64,000 nucleotides of DNA, taken from Tsuneonella troitsensis (GTDB taxonomy: Bacteria > Pseudomonadota > Alphaproteobacteria > Sphingomonadales > Sphingomonadaceae). Made by a program: the position numbers and the translations under genes. This document shows positions 26,237 through 39,234 of the stretch, piece by piece. Each line of letters starts with the position of its first letter. Position 1 is the stretch's first letter. The notes under the pieces are model-generated. The model was not told the origin of the DNA, did no database searches, and saw only the letters and a list, made by a program, of their open reading frames with translations. The stretch is from positions 62,001-126,000 of the forward strand of contig NZ_LMAU01000002.1 of assembly GCF_001441535.1 (NCBI RefSeq), given 5' to 3'.

Positions 26237-27515
26237 TAAGGACCGTATCTTTACCAACCTGTACGGGTTCCAGGATTGGGGCCTGAAAGCCGCGCAGCAT
26301 CGCGGGGACTGGGACGATACCCGGTCGCTGATGGCGCGCGGGCAGGACGCGATCATCGACGAGATCAAGGCCAGCGGCCTGCGCGGGCGCGGCGGGGCGG
26401 GTTTCCCGACCGGCATGAAGTGGTCCTTCATGCCCAAGGGATCGAAGGACGGCCGTCCCAGCTTCCTTGTGATCAACGCCGACGAGTCCGAACCCGGCTC
26501 GTGCAAGGACCGCGAAATCATCCGCCACGATCCGCACAAGCTGATCGAAGGTGCGCTGATCGCCGGTTTCGCGATGCGCGCGCGGGCAGCCTACATCTAC
26601 ATCCGCGGCGAATTCATCCGCGAGGCCGAGACCCTCTTCAAGGCGCGCGACGAAGCTTATGCGGCGGGCCTGCTGGGCAAGAATGCGGCGGGATCGGGCT
26701 ACGACTTCGACGTCTTCGTCCACCGCGGCGCGGGTGCCTACATCTGCGGCGAAGAGACCGCGATGATCGAGAGTCTGGAAGGCAAGAAGGGCCAGCCGCG
26801 CCTCAAGCCGCCGTTCCCGGCCGGCGCGGGTCTTTATGGCTGTCCGACCACGGTCAACAACGTCGAAAGCATCGCGGTCGTCCCCACGATACTGCGGCGT
26901 GGCGCTTCGTGGTTCAGTTCCTTTGGGCGCGAGAACAACAAGGGCACCAAGCTGTTCCAGATCAGCGGCCACGTGAACAGGCCGTGCGTCGTCGAGGAAG
27001 CGATGAGCATCCCGTTCGGCGAACTGATCGAAAAGCATTGCGGGGGCATTCGCGGCGGGCGCGACAACCTGCTGGCGGTTATCCCGGGCGGATCGTCGGT
27101 CCCGCTGGTGCCGGCGGACCAGATCTGGGACGCGCCAATGGATTTCGACGGGCTGAAAGAAGTCGGCAGCGGCCTCGGCACCGCGGCGGCGATCGTCATG
27201 GACAAGTCGACCGACGTGGTCCGCGCGATCAGCCGGATCAGCTATTTCTACAAGCACGAGAGCTGCGGCCAGTGCACCCCGTGTCGCGAAGGCGTGGGCT
27301 GGATGTGGCGCGTGATGGAGCGGCTTCGGACCGGGGACGCGCACGTCGACGAAATCGACATGCTGCAGCAGGTCACAAAGCAGGTCGAGGGCCACACCAT
27401 CTGCGCGCTCGGCGATGCGGCGGCGTGGCCGATCCAGGGCTTGATCAAACATTTCCGGCCCGAACTGGAACGGCGCATCGCCGAGGCGGGCAACATGGCG
27501 GAGGCAGCGGAATGA
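26223..27515 (+). CDS. nuoF: NADH-quinone oxidoreductase subunit F
   Basis: 430-aa 51-kDa subunit that binds NADH and FMN and carries cluster N3. NADH site [15 protein letters not shown] near residue 55, FMN site [19 protein letters not shown] in part, and cluster ligands [12 protein letters not shown] near residue 345. ATG 26223 has a strong AAGGGAGG ribosome site. The stop overlaps the next start (ATGA). Confidence 0.97.
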   Translation: MSLADKDRIFTNLYGFQDWGLKAAQHRGDWDDTRSLMARGQDAIIDEIKASGLRGRGGAGFPTGMKWSFMPKGSKDGRPSFLVINADESEPGSCKDREIIRHDPHKLIEGALIAGFAMRARAAYIYIRGEFIREAETLFKARDEAYAAGLLGKNAAGSGYDFDVFVHRGAGAYICGEETAMIESLEGKKGQPRLKPPFPAGAGLYGCPTTVNNVESIAVVPTILRRGASWFSSFGRENNKGTKLFQISGHVNRPCVVEEAMSIPFGELIEKHCGGIRGGRDNLLAVIPGGSSVPLVPADQIWDAPMDFDGLKEVGSGLGTAAAIVMDKSTDVVRAISRISYFYKHESCGQCTPCREGVGWMWRVMERLRTGDAHVDEIDMLQQVTKQVEGHTICALGDAAAWPIQGLIKHFRPELERRIAEAGNMAEAAE

Positions 27516-28186
27516 TCACCCTGGCACTCATGCTCGCGATGCAACCGGTCGGCGGACAGGCACAGCCGCAGGTCGATACAACTCCCGTGCCTTGGCCAGA
27601 CGACGAGCGCGAAGCGGGACTGGTGGATTCATTCTCGACCGAGAGCAGCGCCGAGGCTCGCCTGACGATGACGCGTTTCGCCGATTGCGTTGCGGACGGC
27701 AGTCCCGACAAGGCGGCCGAGCTTCTGCAGCGCGACTTCCGAAGTGCCGCGTACCGAAACGGTTTGCAGAACCTGTCGCGCAACAACGAAGGCTGCGCTC
27801 GCAAGGTGGGCCTGCACGGCCGCATGCGGATGGCAAACCTTGCGTTTGCCGGGGCCCTCGCCGAAGCGCTGATCGAGCGCCGCAACATGCCGGTCAACGC
27901 GATGCTTGCACGTGCGGCAGCCGCGCCCGCTGCGCCGACATATTCGTTCACTGACGGAATCGCGATGTGCCTTGTGCGTTCGGTTCCCGATCAGGTGGCC
28001 AGCCTGTTCGCCTCGGAAGTCGGCTCGAACGAGGAAACCGCCGCAATCGCCGCGCTGGGCGTTCCCGCCCAGATGTGTGCTCGCGCAGCCGAAGCGCGCA
28101 AGCCGCTGTCGATCAGCACCTCCGGACTGCGCGCTATGCTCGCAACCGCTGCCTTTCGTTCCACAGCGAGCGTGACGAACACCTGA
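27512..28186 (+). CDS. Exported hypothetical protein between nuoF and nuoG
   Basis: 224-aa protein with a short N-terminal hydrophobic signal ([18 protein letters not shown]), a Pro/Asp/Glu-rich linker and a helical domain with four well-spaced Cys ([34 protein letters not shown]). The pattern of an R-x-x-DC start and paired Cys resembles small periplasmic proteins of sphingomonads of unknown role. Both ends overlap neighbours (ATGA with nuoF, TGATG with nuoG). No homologous family could be named; an assembly or redox-sensing role is only a possibility. Confidence 0.65.
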   Translation: MITLALMLAMQPVGGQAQPQVDTTPVPWPDDEREAGLVDSFSTESSAEARLTMTRFADCVADGSPDKAAELLQRDFRSAAYRNGLQNLSRNNEGCARKVGLHGRMRMANLAFAGALAEALIERRNMPVNAMLARAAAAPAAPTYSFTDGIAMCLVRSVPDQVASLFASEVGSNEETAAIAALGVPAQMCARAAEARKPLSISTSGLRAMLATAAFRSTASVTNT

Positions 28187-30177
28187 TGCCAAAAGTTACT
28201 GTCGATGGCGAATTGATCGAGGTTCCCGATGGGGCGACCGTGCTGCAGGCGTGCGAGCTTGCGGGCAAGGAAATCCCGCGCTTCTGTTATCACGAGCGGC
28301 TGAGCATCGCCGGTAACTGCCGGATGTGCCTGGTCGAGGTGAAGCCCGGACCGCCCAAGCCGCAGGCAAGCTGTGCGTTGCCCGCGACCGAGGGTCAGGA
28401 AATCCGGACCGACAGCCCGATGGTCAAAACGGCACGCGAGGGGGTGATGGAGTTTCTCCTCATCAACCACCCGCTCGATTGCCCGATCTGCGACCAGGGC
28501 GGCGAATGCGACCTGCAGGACCAGTCGGTCGCCTATGGCCGCGGCGGATCGCGCTACCACGAGAACAAGCGCGCGGTGACCGAGAAGCACATGGGTCCGC
28601 TCATCAAGACGGTGATGACCCGCTGCATCCACTGCACCCGCTGCGTGCGTTTCTCGGAAGAGATTGCGGGCGTGGACGAGATCGGCGCGCTCTATCGCGG
28701 CGAGAACATGCAGATCACCACCTACCTCGAGCAGGCGGCGAAGCACGAGCTTTCGGCGAACGTGATCGACCTGTGCCCGGTCGGCGCGCTGACGAGCCGC
28801 CCCTATGCGTTCGAGGCCCGCCCGTGGGAATTGAAGAAGACGCTCTCGATCGACGTGAGCGATGCGGTGGGGGCGAACATCCGCCTCGACAGCCGCGGGC
28901 GTGAAGTCATGCGCGCGCTCCCGCGCACCAACGACGACGTCAACGAGGAATGGCTCAGCGACAAGGGCCGCTACATGGTCGACGGCCTGACCCGCCGCCG
29001 GCTCGACAAGGTGTGGATTCGACGTAACGGCAAGCTGGCCGAGGCGAGCTGGGACGAGGCGTTCAAGGCCATCGCCAAGGCAAAACCTGGCGCGAGCATC
29101 GCCGCGATCGCGGGCGACCTGGTCGATTGCGAGACGATGTTTGCCGCCAAGAAGCTGGTGAACGCGCTCGGTTCGGACATGCTCGAAGGCCGCCAGACGG
29201 GGATGAGCTATCCGACCGGCAACCTCGCGGCGGTGAACTTCAACTCGACGTTCGCCGGGATCGAGACCGCCGATGCCATCCTGATCGTGGGCAGCAACGT
29301 CCGCTGGGAGGCGCCGCTCGTCAATGTGCGGCTTCGCAAGGCGGCCAAGCGCGGCGCGAAGGTGTTCGTCGTCGGACCGCATTGGGAGACGACGTTCCCC
29401 GCCGAGTTCCTAGGCGACGACGCTGCCGTGCTCCACGACCTGCCGGGCCATGTGACTGAGGCCTTGGCGAGGGCCGAACGACCTGCCGTGATCGTTGGCG
29501 GTGCGGGACTGGCGAAGGGCGTTCTCGACGCGGCGCTGGCGCTGCCGGTCCAGCGTGACGGGTGGAACGGCTTCAACGTGCTGCACATGGCGGCATCGCG
29601 GATGGGTGGGCTGATGCTCGGCTATGCGCAGAAGGGCGGCATCGCCGACATCGCCAAGGCCGCGCCGAAAGTAGTGCTGGCGCTGGGCGCGGACGAAGTC
29701 GACTGGTCGGCCTTCGGCGACAGCTTCAAGGTCTATATCGGCCACCACGGCGACAAGGGCGCACACGCCGCCGACGTGATCCTGCCCGCTGCCGCGTTCA
29801 GCGAGAAGGACGGCACTTACGTCAACACTGAGGGCCGGGTGCAGTTCGCCGAGAAGGCCGTGTTTGCACCCGGTGACGCGCGCGAGGACTGGACGATCCT
29901 GCGCGCGCTGGCCGATGCGCTGGGCGTGAACGTCGGATTCGACAGCTTTGCCGAACTCCAGTCCGCGATGATCGCCGAAGTGCCTGTGCTGGGCGTTGAG
30001 GGGCTGGCCGATTACGGCAAGCTGCCCAAGGCCGGCAAGGGCAAGGCCAGTGGCGCGATCGCCTATCCGATCAAGGACTTCTACCTCACCAACCCGATCG
30101 CCCGTGCGAGCGTGACGATGCAGCAATGCTCGGCCGAATTGCTTCACGGCGACGAAGTGCGGGAGGCTGCGGAATGA
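28186..30177 (+). CDS. nuoG: NADH-quinone oxidoreductase subunit G
   Basis: 663-aa 75-kDa subunit with the electron-wire clusters. An N-terminal 2Fe-2S ferredoxin domain ([19 protein letters not shown]), the His/Cys cluster region ([15 protein letters not shown]) and the two 4Fe-4S patterns ([10 protein letters not shown] and DLCPVGAL) are all visible, followed by the molybdopterin-oxidoreductase-like domain without an active site. Stop overlaps nuoH by 4 bp. Confidence 0.97.
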   Translation: MPKVTVDGELIEVPDGATVLQACELAGKEIPRFCYHERLSIAGNCRMCLVEVKPGPPKPQASCALPATEGQEIRTDSPMVKTAREGVMEFLLINHPLDCPICDQGGECDLQDQSVAYGRGGSRYHENKRAVTEKHMGPLIKTVMTRCIHCTRCVRFSEEIAGVDEIGALYRGENMQITTYLEQAAKHELSANVIDLCPVGALTSRPYAFEARPWELKKTLSIDVSDAVGANIRLDSRGREVMRALPRTNDDVNEEWLSDKGRYMVDGLTRRRLDKVWIRRNGKLAEASWDEAFKAIAKAKPGASIAAIAGDLVDCETMFAAKKLVNALGSDMLEGRQTGMSYPTGNLAAVNFNSTFAGIETADAILIVGSNVRWEAPLVNVRLRKAAKRGAKVFVVGPHWETTFPAEFLGDDAAVLHDLPGHVTEALARAERPAVIVGGAGLAKGVLDAALALPVQRDGWNGFNVLHMAASRMGGLMLGYAQKGGIADIAKAAPKVVLALGADEVDWSAFGDSFKVYIGHHGDKGAHAADVILPAAAFSEKDGTYVNTEGRVQFAEKAVFAPGDAREDWTILRALADALGVNVGFDSFAELQSAMIAEVPVLGVEGLADYGKLPKAGKGKASGAIAYPIKDFYLTNPIARASVTMQQCSAELLHGDEVREAAE

Positions 30178-31217
30178 GCGAGACCTTCCAGACCTGGGGC
30201 CTGACCTACGAATGGGCGTGGTTCCTCGCGACCGTAGCGGGCATCCTGCTCATCGCGCTCCCGCTGATGTTGGCCGTGGCCATGATCATCTACGCCGACC
30301 GCAAGATCTGGGCGGCGATGGCGCTGCGCAAGGGGCCCAACGTGGTGGGCCCGTTCGGCTTGCTGCAGAGCTTCGCCGACGGGCTCAAAGTGTTCCTGCA
30401 GGAAACCATCGTGCCGTCGGCGGCGAACAAGGGCCTGTTCCTGATCGCGCCGATCATCACCTTTACCGTCGCGCTCTTGGCGTGGGCGGTGATCCCGTTC
30501 AACTCGGGCGCGGTGCTGGCGGACATCAACGTCGGCCTGCTCTACGTGCTCGCGATCAGCAGCCTCGGCGTGTACGGAGTGGTGATCGCCGGGTGGGCGA
30601 GCAACTCCAAATACCCCTTCTTCTCGGCGATGCGCGCCGCGGCGCAGATGATCAGCTACGAAGTCTCGATCGGGTTCATCCTGATCTGCGTGGTGCTCTA
30701 CGCCAATTCGTTCAACATGAACGCCATCGTAGAGGCGCAGCGCGGACACGGGCTCGGCCTGGTCAACGGCTACTGGTTCAACCTTTTGCTGTTTCCGCTG
30801 TGGGTCATGTTCCTCATCAGCAGCCTCGCCGAAACCGCGCGCGCGCCGTTCGATTTGACCGAGGCGGAGAGCGAGCTCGTCGCCGGGTATCAGACCGAAT
30901 ACAGCTCGATGGCCTTCGCGCTCTACTGGCTGGGCGAATACGCCAACGTGCTGCTGATGTGCGCGCTCAACGCGGTGCTGTTCTTCGGCGGCTGGCTGCC
31001 TCCGCTCGAGCTCGAGATCCTGTACTGGGTCCCGGGCTGGCTGTGGCTGTTCGCCAAGATCTTCTTTTTCTTCTTCATCTTCAGTTGGGTGAAGGCGACC
31101 GTGCCGCGGTACCGCTACGATCAGCTCATGCGCCTCGGCTGGAAGGTGTTCCTCCCGCTGTCGCTGATGTTCGTCGTACTCGTGTCGGGCTGGCTCATGT
31201 TCACGAGGTACGGATGA
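30174..31217 (+). CDS. nuoH: NADH-quinone oxidoreductase subunit H
   Basis: 347-aa membrane subunit at the quinone entry. About eight helices; conserved loops include [21 protein letters not shown] (family: ERKxxAxxQxRxGPN) and [22 protein letters not shown]. Starts inside the nuoG stop and overlaps nuoI by 4 bp. Confidence 0.97.
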   Translation: MSETFQTWGLTYEWAWFLATVAGILLIALPLMLAVAMIIYADRKIWAAMALRKGPNVVGPFGLLQSFADGLKVFLQETIVPSAANKGLFLIAPIITFTVALLAWAVIPFNSGAVLADINVGLLYVLAISSLGVYGVVIAGWASNSKYPFFSAMRAAAQMISYEVSIGFILICVVLYANSFNMNAIVEAQRGHGLGLVNGYWFNLLLFPLWVMFLISSLAETARAPFDLTEAESELVAGYQTEYSSMAFALYWLGEYANVLLMCALNAVLFFGGWLPPLELEILYWVPGWLWLFAKIFFFFFIFSWVKATVPRYRYDQLMRLGWKVFLPLSLMFVVLVSGWLMFTRYG

Positions 31218-31699
31218 CCGTCGCTCATTTCATCAAGTCGTTCACCCTGTGGGAGTTCGTGAAAGCGCACGCCCTCACGCTGAAGTATTTCTTCAAGCCC
31301 AAGGCGACGATCAACTATCCATTCGAGAAGAACCCGCTGTCCCCGCGCTTCCGGGGCGAGCACGCGCTCCGCCGTTATCCCAACGGAGAGGAGCGCTGCA
31401 TCGCGTGCAAGCTGTGCGAGGCGGTGTGCCCGGCGCAGGCGATCACGATCGAGAGCGAACCGCGCGAGGACGGCAGCCGCCGCACCACGCGCTACGACAT
31501 CGACATGACCAAGTGCATCTATTGCGGTTTCTGCCAAGAAGCCTGTCCGGTCGATGCGATCGTCGAAGGGCCGAACTTCGAATACGCGACCGAAACGCGC
31601 GAGGAACTTCTCTACGACAAGGCGAAACTGCTGGCCAACGGGGACAAGTGGGAGCGGGCTCTGGCCGCAAACCTTGAAGCCGATGCGCCCTACCGATAG
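31214..31699 (+). CDS. nuoI: NADH-quinone oxidoreductase subunit I
   Basis: 161-aa subunit with two [4Fe-4S] ferredoxin motifs: [16 protein letters not shown] near residue 61 and [16 protein letters not shown] near residue 100. An amphipathic N-terminal helix (about residues 1-25) anchors it to the membrane arm. Start overlaps nuoH; 15 bp to nuoJ. Confidence 0.97.
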   Translation: MTVAHFIKSFTLWEFVKAHALTLKYFFKPKATINYPFEKNPLSPRFRGEHALRRYPNGEERCIACKLCEAVCPAQAITIESEPREDGSRRTTRYDIDMTKCIYCGFCQEACPVDAIVEGPNFEYATETREELLYDKAKLLANGDKWERALAANLEADAPYR

Positions 31700-31714
31700 G
31701 GGCCGCGCCGACAC

Positions 31715-32332
31715 ATGATCCAGGTCCTCGCCTTCTACCTATTCGCAGCCCTCACCATCGCGTCCGCGGTGCTGGTGATCACGTCGCGCAACCCGGTGCA
31801 TTCGGTGCTGTGGCTGATCGTGGCGTTCTTCAACGCCGCAGGCCTGATGGTGCTCGTCGGCGCGGAGTTCATCGCGATGCTGCTGGTGATTGTCTATGTC
31901 GGTGCGGTCGCGGTGCTGTTCCTGTTCGTGGTGATGATGCTCGATATCGACTTCGCGTCGCTGCGGGCCGGTTTCGTGAAGAACTTCCCGCTCGGCCTGC
32001 TGATCGCGCTGGTGCTGCTGGCCGAACTGATCTTCGGGATCGGCGCATACCAGGCCGGCCGGATCGAGCTTGGCACGGGAACCGCCGACCAAGTGCCCGT
32101 GATGGCTGAAAGCAACATCGCGGCGATCGGACAGCTCCTTTACGGCCAGTACCTGTTCCTGTTCGAAAGCGCGGGCATCATCCTCCTCGTCGCGATGGTC
32201 GGGGCGATCGTGCTTACGTTGCGCGACCGCAAGGACTCCCGTCCGCAGAACATCGGCAAGCAGGTGCGCCGCCGTCCGCAGGATGCGACACGGAACGTGA
32301 AGCCGGAGATCGGGCAAGGGGTTCAGTTGTGA
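31715..32332 (+). CDS. nuoJ: NADH-quinone oxidoreductase subunit J
   Basis: 205-aa membrane subunit with five helices. The third contains the family segment [18 protein letters not shown]-like sequence linked to the pi-bulge. The C-terminal 35 residues are basic and variable. Overlaps nuoK by 4 bp (GTGA). Confidence 0.95.
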   Translation: MIQVLAFYLFAALTIASAVLVITSRNPVHSVLWLIVAFFNAAGLMVLVGAEFIAMLLVIVYVGAVAVLFLFVVMMLDIDFASLRAGFVKNFPLGLLIALVLLAELIFGIGAYQAGRIELGTGTADQVPVMAESNIAAIGQLLYGQYLFLFESAGIILLVAMVGAIVLTLRDRKDSRPQNIGKQVRRRPQDATRNVKPEIGQGVQL

Positions 32333-32634
32333 TCGGCGTCGAACACTACATCGTCGTCAGCACGATCCTGTTCGTGCTCGGCGTGCTCGGCATCTTCCTC
32401 AACCGGAAGAACGTTATCGTCATCCTCATGGCGATCGAGTTGATCTTGTTGTCGGTGAACATCCAGCTGGTCGCATTCAGTGCGTTCCTGGGCGATCTGA
32501 CGGGGCAGATCTTCGCGATGTTCGTGTTGACCGTCGCCGCCGGCGAGGCCGCGATCGGCCTTGCGATCCTCGTCATCTATTTCCGCGGCCGCGGCACCAT
32601 CGCGGTCGATAGCGTCGACCGGCTCAAGGGGTAA
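32329..32634 (+). CDS. nuoK: NADH-quinone oxidoreductase subunit K
   Basis: 101-aa membrane subunit (MrpC-like) with three helices and the conserved Glu in [11 protein letters not shown] and [13 protein letters not shown]. Starts with GTG 32329, overlapping the nuoJ stop. Length matches the family exactly. Confidence 0.96.
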   Translation: MIGVEHYIVVSTILFVLGVLGIFLNRKNVIVILMAIELILLSVNIQLVAFSAFLGDLTGQIFAMFVLTVAAGEAAIGLAILVIYFRGRGTIAVDSVDRLKG

Positions 32635-32642
32635 GCGAGCCC

Positions 32643-34687
<2,045 letters not shown>

Positions 34688-34688
<1 letters not shown>

Positions 34689-36247
34689 TGGGAGCTTTTC
34701 CGATCCTTTCGACGATGCTCCTCGTCCCGCTGGTCGCGGGCCTCGCGTGCTTTTTCCTGCAGGCGAAGGCCGCGCGCATGGTGGCGCTGGTCGCGACGCT
34801 GATCGATCTCGGCCTCGGCGTGGTGCTGTGGGCGAACTACGACATCGGCGGTGCGCAGTGGCAGTTCGTCGAGCGTGCGGAGCTGTTCTCCGGCTTCAGC
34901 TATGCGCTGGGGATCGACGGGATCGCACTGCTGCTGATCATGCTCAGCGTGTTCCTCATGCCGATCTGCATCCTGGCGAGCTGGGAATCGATCGAAACCC
35001 GCGTGGGCGAATACATGGCGGCGTTCCTGTTCATGGAACTGCTGATGATCGGCGTGTTCGCCGCGCAGGACCTGCTGCTGTTCTACATCTTCTTCGAAGC
35101 CGGTCTGATCCCGATGTACCTGATCATCGGCATCTGGGGCGGCAAGGACCGCATCTACGCCAGCTACAAGTTCTTCCTCTATACGCTGCTCGGCTCGGTC
35201 GTGATGCTCGTCGCGATGCTGTGGATGATAGGCGAGGCGGGGACGACCGACATTCCCACGCTGATGCAGTACGATTTCCCGCCGGCGGCGCAGACGTGGC
35301 TGTTCCTGGCGTTCTTCGCGAGTTTCGCGGTCAAGATGCCGATGTGGCCGGTGCATACCTGGCTGCCGGACGCGCACGTGCAGGCGCCCACCGCCGGTTC
35401 GGTGATCCTGGCCGGCGTGCTGCTCAAGATGGGCGGATACGGTTTCATCCGCTTCAGCCTGCCGATGTTCCCCGAAGCGAGCGCGCAGCTCGCCTGGTTG
35501 GTGTTCGCGCTGAGCATGATCGCGGTCATCGTCACCAGCCTGATCGCGCTGGTACAGCACGACATGAAAAAGCTGATCGCCTATTCCTCGGTCGCGCACA
35601 TGGCGATCGTGACGATCGGCCTGTTCGCCTTCAACGTGCAGGGCCTCGAAGGCGCTATGATCGTGATGCTCAGCCACGGGCTCGTTTCCGGCGCGTTGTT
35701 CCTGTGCGTCGGCGTGATCTACGACCGGCTGCACACGCGCGAGATCGACCGGTACGGCGGCCTGTCGATCAACATGCCGAACTACGCACTCTTCTTCATG
35801 TTGTTCACGATGGCGAGCATCGGGCTTCCCGGCACGAGCGGCTTCGTGGGCGAGTTCCTCAGCCTGGCCGGCGTGTACCAGATCTCGACCTGGGTGACGC
35901 TGGTCTGCACCACGGGCATCATCCTTGGCGCGGCCTACATGCTGTATCTCTACTGGCGCGTGGCGTTCGGCGTGCAGAAGAACGCCGATGCTGCCGCCAT
36001 GCCCGATCTCAACGCCCGTGAATGGGTGATGCTTGCGCCGATCGCCGCCGCGGTGCTGTGGATGGGCGTCTATCCGGAAAGCTTCCTCGCCCCGATGCGT
36101 AAAGACATAGCCGCACTTGACGCTCGCCTCTCGCGTGCAGCGCCCGAAGGGGACAGCAAGCCGGCCGAAGCGCGGCCCGAGCAGGTGCGCCGCAATGCCG
36201 CCAACGCGATGCCGCACCACGATGCGGCCGACGGGGAGGGCCACTAA
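34688..36247 (+). CDS. nuoM: NADH-quinone oxidoreductase subunit M
   Basis: 519-aa antiporter-like subunit. The conserved [21 protein letters not shown] motif carries the pumping Glu and [20 protein letters not shown] the second family motif. A polar tail of about 40 residues follows the last helix. Its stop shares a base with nuoN (TAATG). Confidence 0.96.
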
Positions 36248-37710
36248 TGGATTTCGCCCAATCCCTTCGGCTGATCGCCCCTGAATTCATCCTCAGCGTG
36301 GGCGGCCTCGTGCTGTTGCTCGCCGCGGCGTGGATGGGCGACAAGGCGAGCCGCGCCATCTCGATCGCCAGCGTCGCGGTTCTGGCGGCAGCCGCCGCTT
36401 TCACCGCTTCTGTACTCGGCAGCGGAGCGATGGGCGCCGATACCCAGGCGTTCTTCGGGCAGATGCGCGCGGATGCCTTCGCCGCTTTCGCCAAGCTGCT
36501 GATCTTCGCGGCCGCCGCTGCCTGCCTGATGATCGCGCCGCGTTTCTTCGACCGTTGGAAGGCGATGCGCGCCGAATATCCCGTGCTGATCCTGTTCGCG
36601 GTGCTGGGCATGAGCATCATGGTCTCCGCCGGCGACCTGATGACGCTCTATATCGGGCTCGAGATGAACAGCTTGGCGGCCTACGTCCTCGCGGCCTTCC
36701 TGCGCGTGGACTCGCGCTCCGAAGAAGCGGGCCTGAAGTACTTCGTGCTCGGCGCGCTGGCGAGCGGTATCCTGCTCTACGGCATGAGCCTGACCTACGG
36801 CTTCACCGGGACCACGAGCTTTGCCGGCATCCGCGCCGCCCTCGCAAGCGGCCTGTCGACGGGCGCGCTGTTCGGGGTGATTTTCGTCTTCGCCGGCCTT
36901 GCGTTCAAGATCGCCGCAGTGCCGTTCCACATGTGGACGCCGGACGTTTACGAAGGCGCGCCGACCCCGGTGACGACGTTCTTCGCGACCGCGCCCAAGG
37001 TTGCGGCGGTGGCACTGCTCATGCGCGTGGCGCTCGATGCGTTCGGCGCGCAGTCGGACGCCTGGCGCCAGATCGTGATCTTCGCCGCGCTGGCCTCCAT
37101 CGTGGTCGGCGCGCTCGGCGCGATCGGCCAGACGAACATCAAGCGGCTGCTGGCATACTCTTCGATCAACAACGTCGGCTTCATTCTCGTGGGCCTGGCT
37201 GCAGCCACGCCAGGCGGGGCGAGCGCGATGCTCGTCTACCTCGCTATCTACGTCGCGATGACGATCGGTAGCTTCGTGGCGGTTCTGATGCTCCGTGATG
37301 CGGAAGGCAACCAGGTCGAATTGATCGACGACATGGCCGGTCTCAGCCGCACCAGTCCGGGTATCGCCTGGTGCCTCGCGCTGCTGATGTTCAGCGTCGC
37401 GGGTATCCCGCCGCTCCTCGGTTTCTTCGCCAAGCTGGTGGTCTTCCAGGCAGCGGTGGATGCGGGGATGATCGCGTTGGCCGTGATCGCCATCGCGGGC
37501 AGCGTGATCGGCGCGTTCTACTACCTCAAGGTCGTGAAGGTGATGTTCTTCGACGATCCTGCCGACAAGGTGAAAGGCGCCAACGACTGGGCGCACTGGG
37601 CGCTGCTGATCGTCAGCACGCTCGTCATTTCGCCGCTCGGCTACCTTCTGACGGGCTGGCTCGGAACGCTGGCCGACACCGCGTCGGCAGCGCTGTTCCT
37701 CGCGGCCTGA
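36247..37710 (+). CDS. nuoN: NADH-quinone oxidoreductase subunit N
   Basis: 487-aa antiporter-like subunit with 14 predicted helices. Shows LYIGLEMNSLAAYVLAAF and PFHMWTPDVYEGAPTPVTTF. Last nuo gene; birA follows after 10 bp, so the transcript likely continues. Confidence 0.96.
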   Translation: MDFAQSLRLIAPEFILSVGGLVLLLAAAWMGDKASRAISIASVAVLAAAAAFTASVLGSGAMGADTQAFFGQMRADAFAAFAKLLIFAAAAACLMIAPRFFDRWKAMRAEYPVLILFAVLGMSIMVSAGDLMTLYIGLEMNSLAAYVLAAFLRVDSRSEEAGLKYFVLGALASGILLYGMSLTYGFTGTTSFAGIRAALASGLSTGALFGVIFVFAGLAFKIAAVPFHMWTPDVYEGAPTPVTTFFATAPKVAAVALLMRVALDAFGAQSDAWRQIVIFAALASIVVGALGAIGQTNIKRLLAYSSINNVGFILVGLAAATPGGASAMLVYLAIYVAMTIGSFVAVLMLRDAEGNQVELIDDMAGLSRTSPGIAWCLALLMFSVAGIPPLLGFFAKLVVFQAAVDAGMIALAVIAIAGSVIGAFYYLKVVKVMFFDDPADKVKGANDWAHWALLIVSTLVISPLGYLLTGWLGTLADTASAALFLAA

Positions 37711-37720
37711 TATCCCGGAA

Positions 37721-38431
37721 TTGATCCGCACAGTCGCCGAAACCGGTTCGACGAACGCCGACCTGCTCGATGCAGTGCGCGCAGGCGAGCGCGTCGGCGA
37801 AGGCATCTGGTTGGTCGCCGATCGCCAGTCGGCAGGGCGGGGGCGGCAGGGCCGCACCTGGTTCGACGGGTTCGGTAACTTCATGGGTTCGACGGTCGTA
37901 AGACCGGGTCCGCACGACCCGCCCGCGCCGACGTTGGCACTGCTCGCCGGACTTGCGCTTTACGAAGCCGTTGCCCCGCTGCTGGCGGACCCGAGTTCCC
38001 TTTCGCTGAAATGGCCGAACGACCTCCTAGTCGGCCGGGCCAAGCTCGCGGGAATTCTCCTCGAGCGAGAGGGCGATGCGGTGATCGTGGGGATCGGTGT
38101 CAATCTGGCGCGAGCGCCCGATGTCGAAGGGCGCGACACGATCGCGCTGTCGGCGTTCGGACCGGCTCCCGATCGCGACTCGTTTGCTCAAGCTCTGTCC
38201 GCGTCGTTCGACCGGGAACTGGATCGTTGGCGAACGGTCGGGATCGAACCACTTCTGCGACGCTGGCAGGCAGCATCGCATCCTCCCGGATCGCCGCTGT
38301 CTATCCACGAACCGGGCGGAAACATGGTTTCCGGCACCTTCGCGGGACTTGCGGAGGACGGTTCGCTCCTGCTGCGCTTGGAAGACGGGACAACCCGGCC
38401 TATCCACGCCGGCGACGTCATGCTGGGTTGA
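37721..38431 (+). CDS. birA: Biotin--[acetyl-CoA-carboxylase] ligase
   Basis: 236-aa biotin protein ligase that attaches biotin to AccB via biotinyl-AMP. Starts at TTG 37721 ([15 protein letters not shown]). The catalytic loop is GRGRQGRTW near residue 46 and [20 protein letters not shown] holds the conserved Lys. There is no N-terminal winged helix, so unlike E. coli BirA it should not act as a repressor. Cotranscribed with nuoN upstream and coaX 11 bp downstream. Confidence 0.93.
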   Translation: MIRTVAETGSTNADLLDAVRAGERVGEGIWLVADRQSAGRGRQGRTWFDGFGNFMGSTVVRPGPHDPPAPTLALLAGLALYEAVAPLLADPSSLSLKWPNDLLVGRAKLAGILLEREGDAVIVGIGVNLARAPDVEGRDTIALSAFGPAPDRDSFAQALSASFDRELDRWRTVGIEPLLRRWQAASHPPGSPLSIHEPGGNMVSGTFAGLAEDGSLLLRLEDGTTRPIHAGDVMLG

Positions 38432-38442
38432 AGGAAATCGCG

Positions 38443-39234
38443 ATGCTGCTCGCTGCCGATGTCGGCAATACCAACGTGGTCTTCGCCCTGTTCGAGGGCC
38501 GCGAGATCAAGGCGCGCTGGCGCATCGCAACCGATCCACGCCGGACCGGAGACGAATACGCAGTCTGGCTGCTCCAGTTGCTCGAGATCGAGGGCGTGCG
38601 CCGTGAAGACGTGACCCAGCTCATCGTCGGATCGGTGGTGCCCCGCGCGATCCACAACCTGACGGTGCTGGCCGAGAAGTATTTCGGCATGACCCCGCTG
38701 ATCGCGGGCGAAGGGGCGGCCGACTGGGGCATTTCGGTCGATGTCGACCAGCCGCGTTCACTCGGCGCGGACCGCGCGCTCAACACGATTGCGGCGCACG
38801 AAAAGTACGAGGGCGATCTGATCGTGGTCGATTTCGGGACGGCGACCACGTTCGACGCGGTCGATTTCACCGGAGCCTATAAGGGCGGCATCATCTGCCC
38901 GGGCCTCAACCTCTCGCTCGACGCGCTGGTCGGTAACACGGCAAAGCTCCCGCGCATCGCGATCGAGGCGCCCCGCACCGATAGCGTCATCGGCACCAAT
39001 ACCGAGGACCAGATGCTGATCGGGGTATTTTGGGGCTATGTCGCGATGATGGAAGGATTGATCGCGCGGATGCGCGCAGAGATCGGCCGCCCGGCGCGGG
39101 TCGTCGCCACCGGAGGTCTCGCCATCCTGTTCGACGCGCATACCGATATCTTCGATGCCGTCGATGCCGACCTGACGCTGGATGGCCTCGCGATTCTGGC
39201 CGAGCGCGCTGCAGCGAAGGCGACAACAATATGA
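38443..39234 (+). CDS. coaX: Type III pantothenate kinase
   Basis: 263-aa ASKHA-fold kinase catalysing the first step of CoA synthesis. Phosphate-1 motif [16 protein letters not shown] at the N-terminus, [15 protein letters not shown], and the catalytic [14 protein letters not shown]; a conserved C-terminal ATGGLA. ATG 38443 has AAGGAA upstream. Stop overlaps the RNase J start by 4 bp (ATGA). Confidence 0.95.
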   Translation: MLLAADVGNTNVVFALFEGREIKARWRIATDPRRTGDEYAVWLLQLLEIEGVRREDVTQLIVGSVVPRAIHNLTVLAEKYFGMTPLIAGEGAADWGISVDVDQPRSLGADRALNTIAAHEKYEGDLIVVDFGTATTFDAVDFTGAYKGGIICPGLNLSLDALVGNTAKLPRIAIEAPRTDSVIGTNTEDQMLIGVFWGYVAMMEGLIARMRAEIGRPARVVATGGLAILFDAHTDIFDAVDADLTLDGLAILAERAAAKATTI

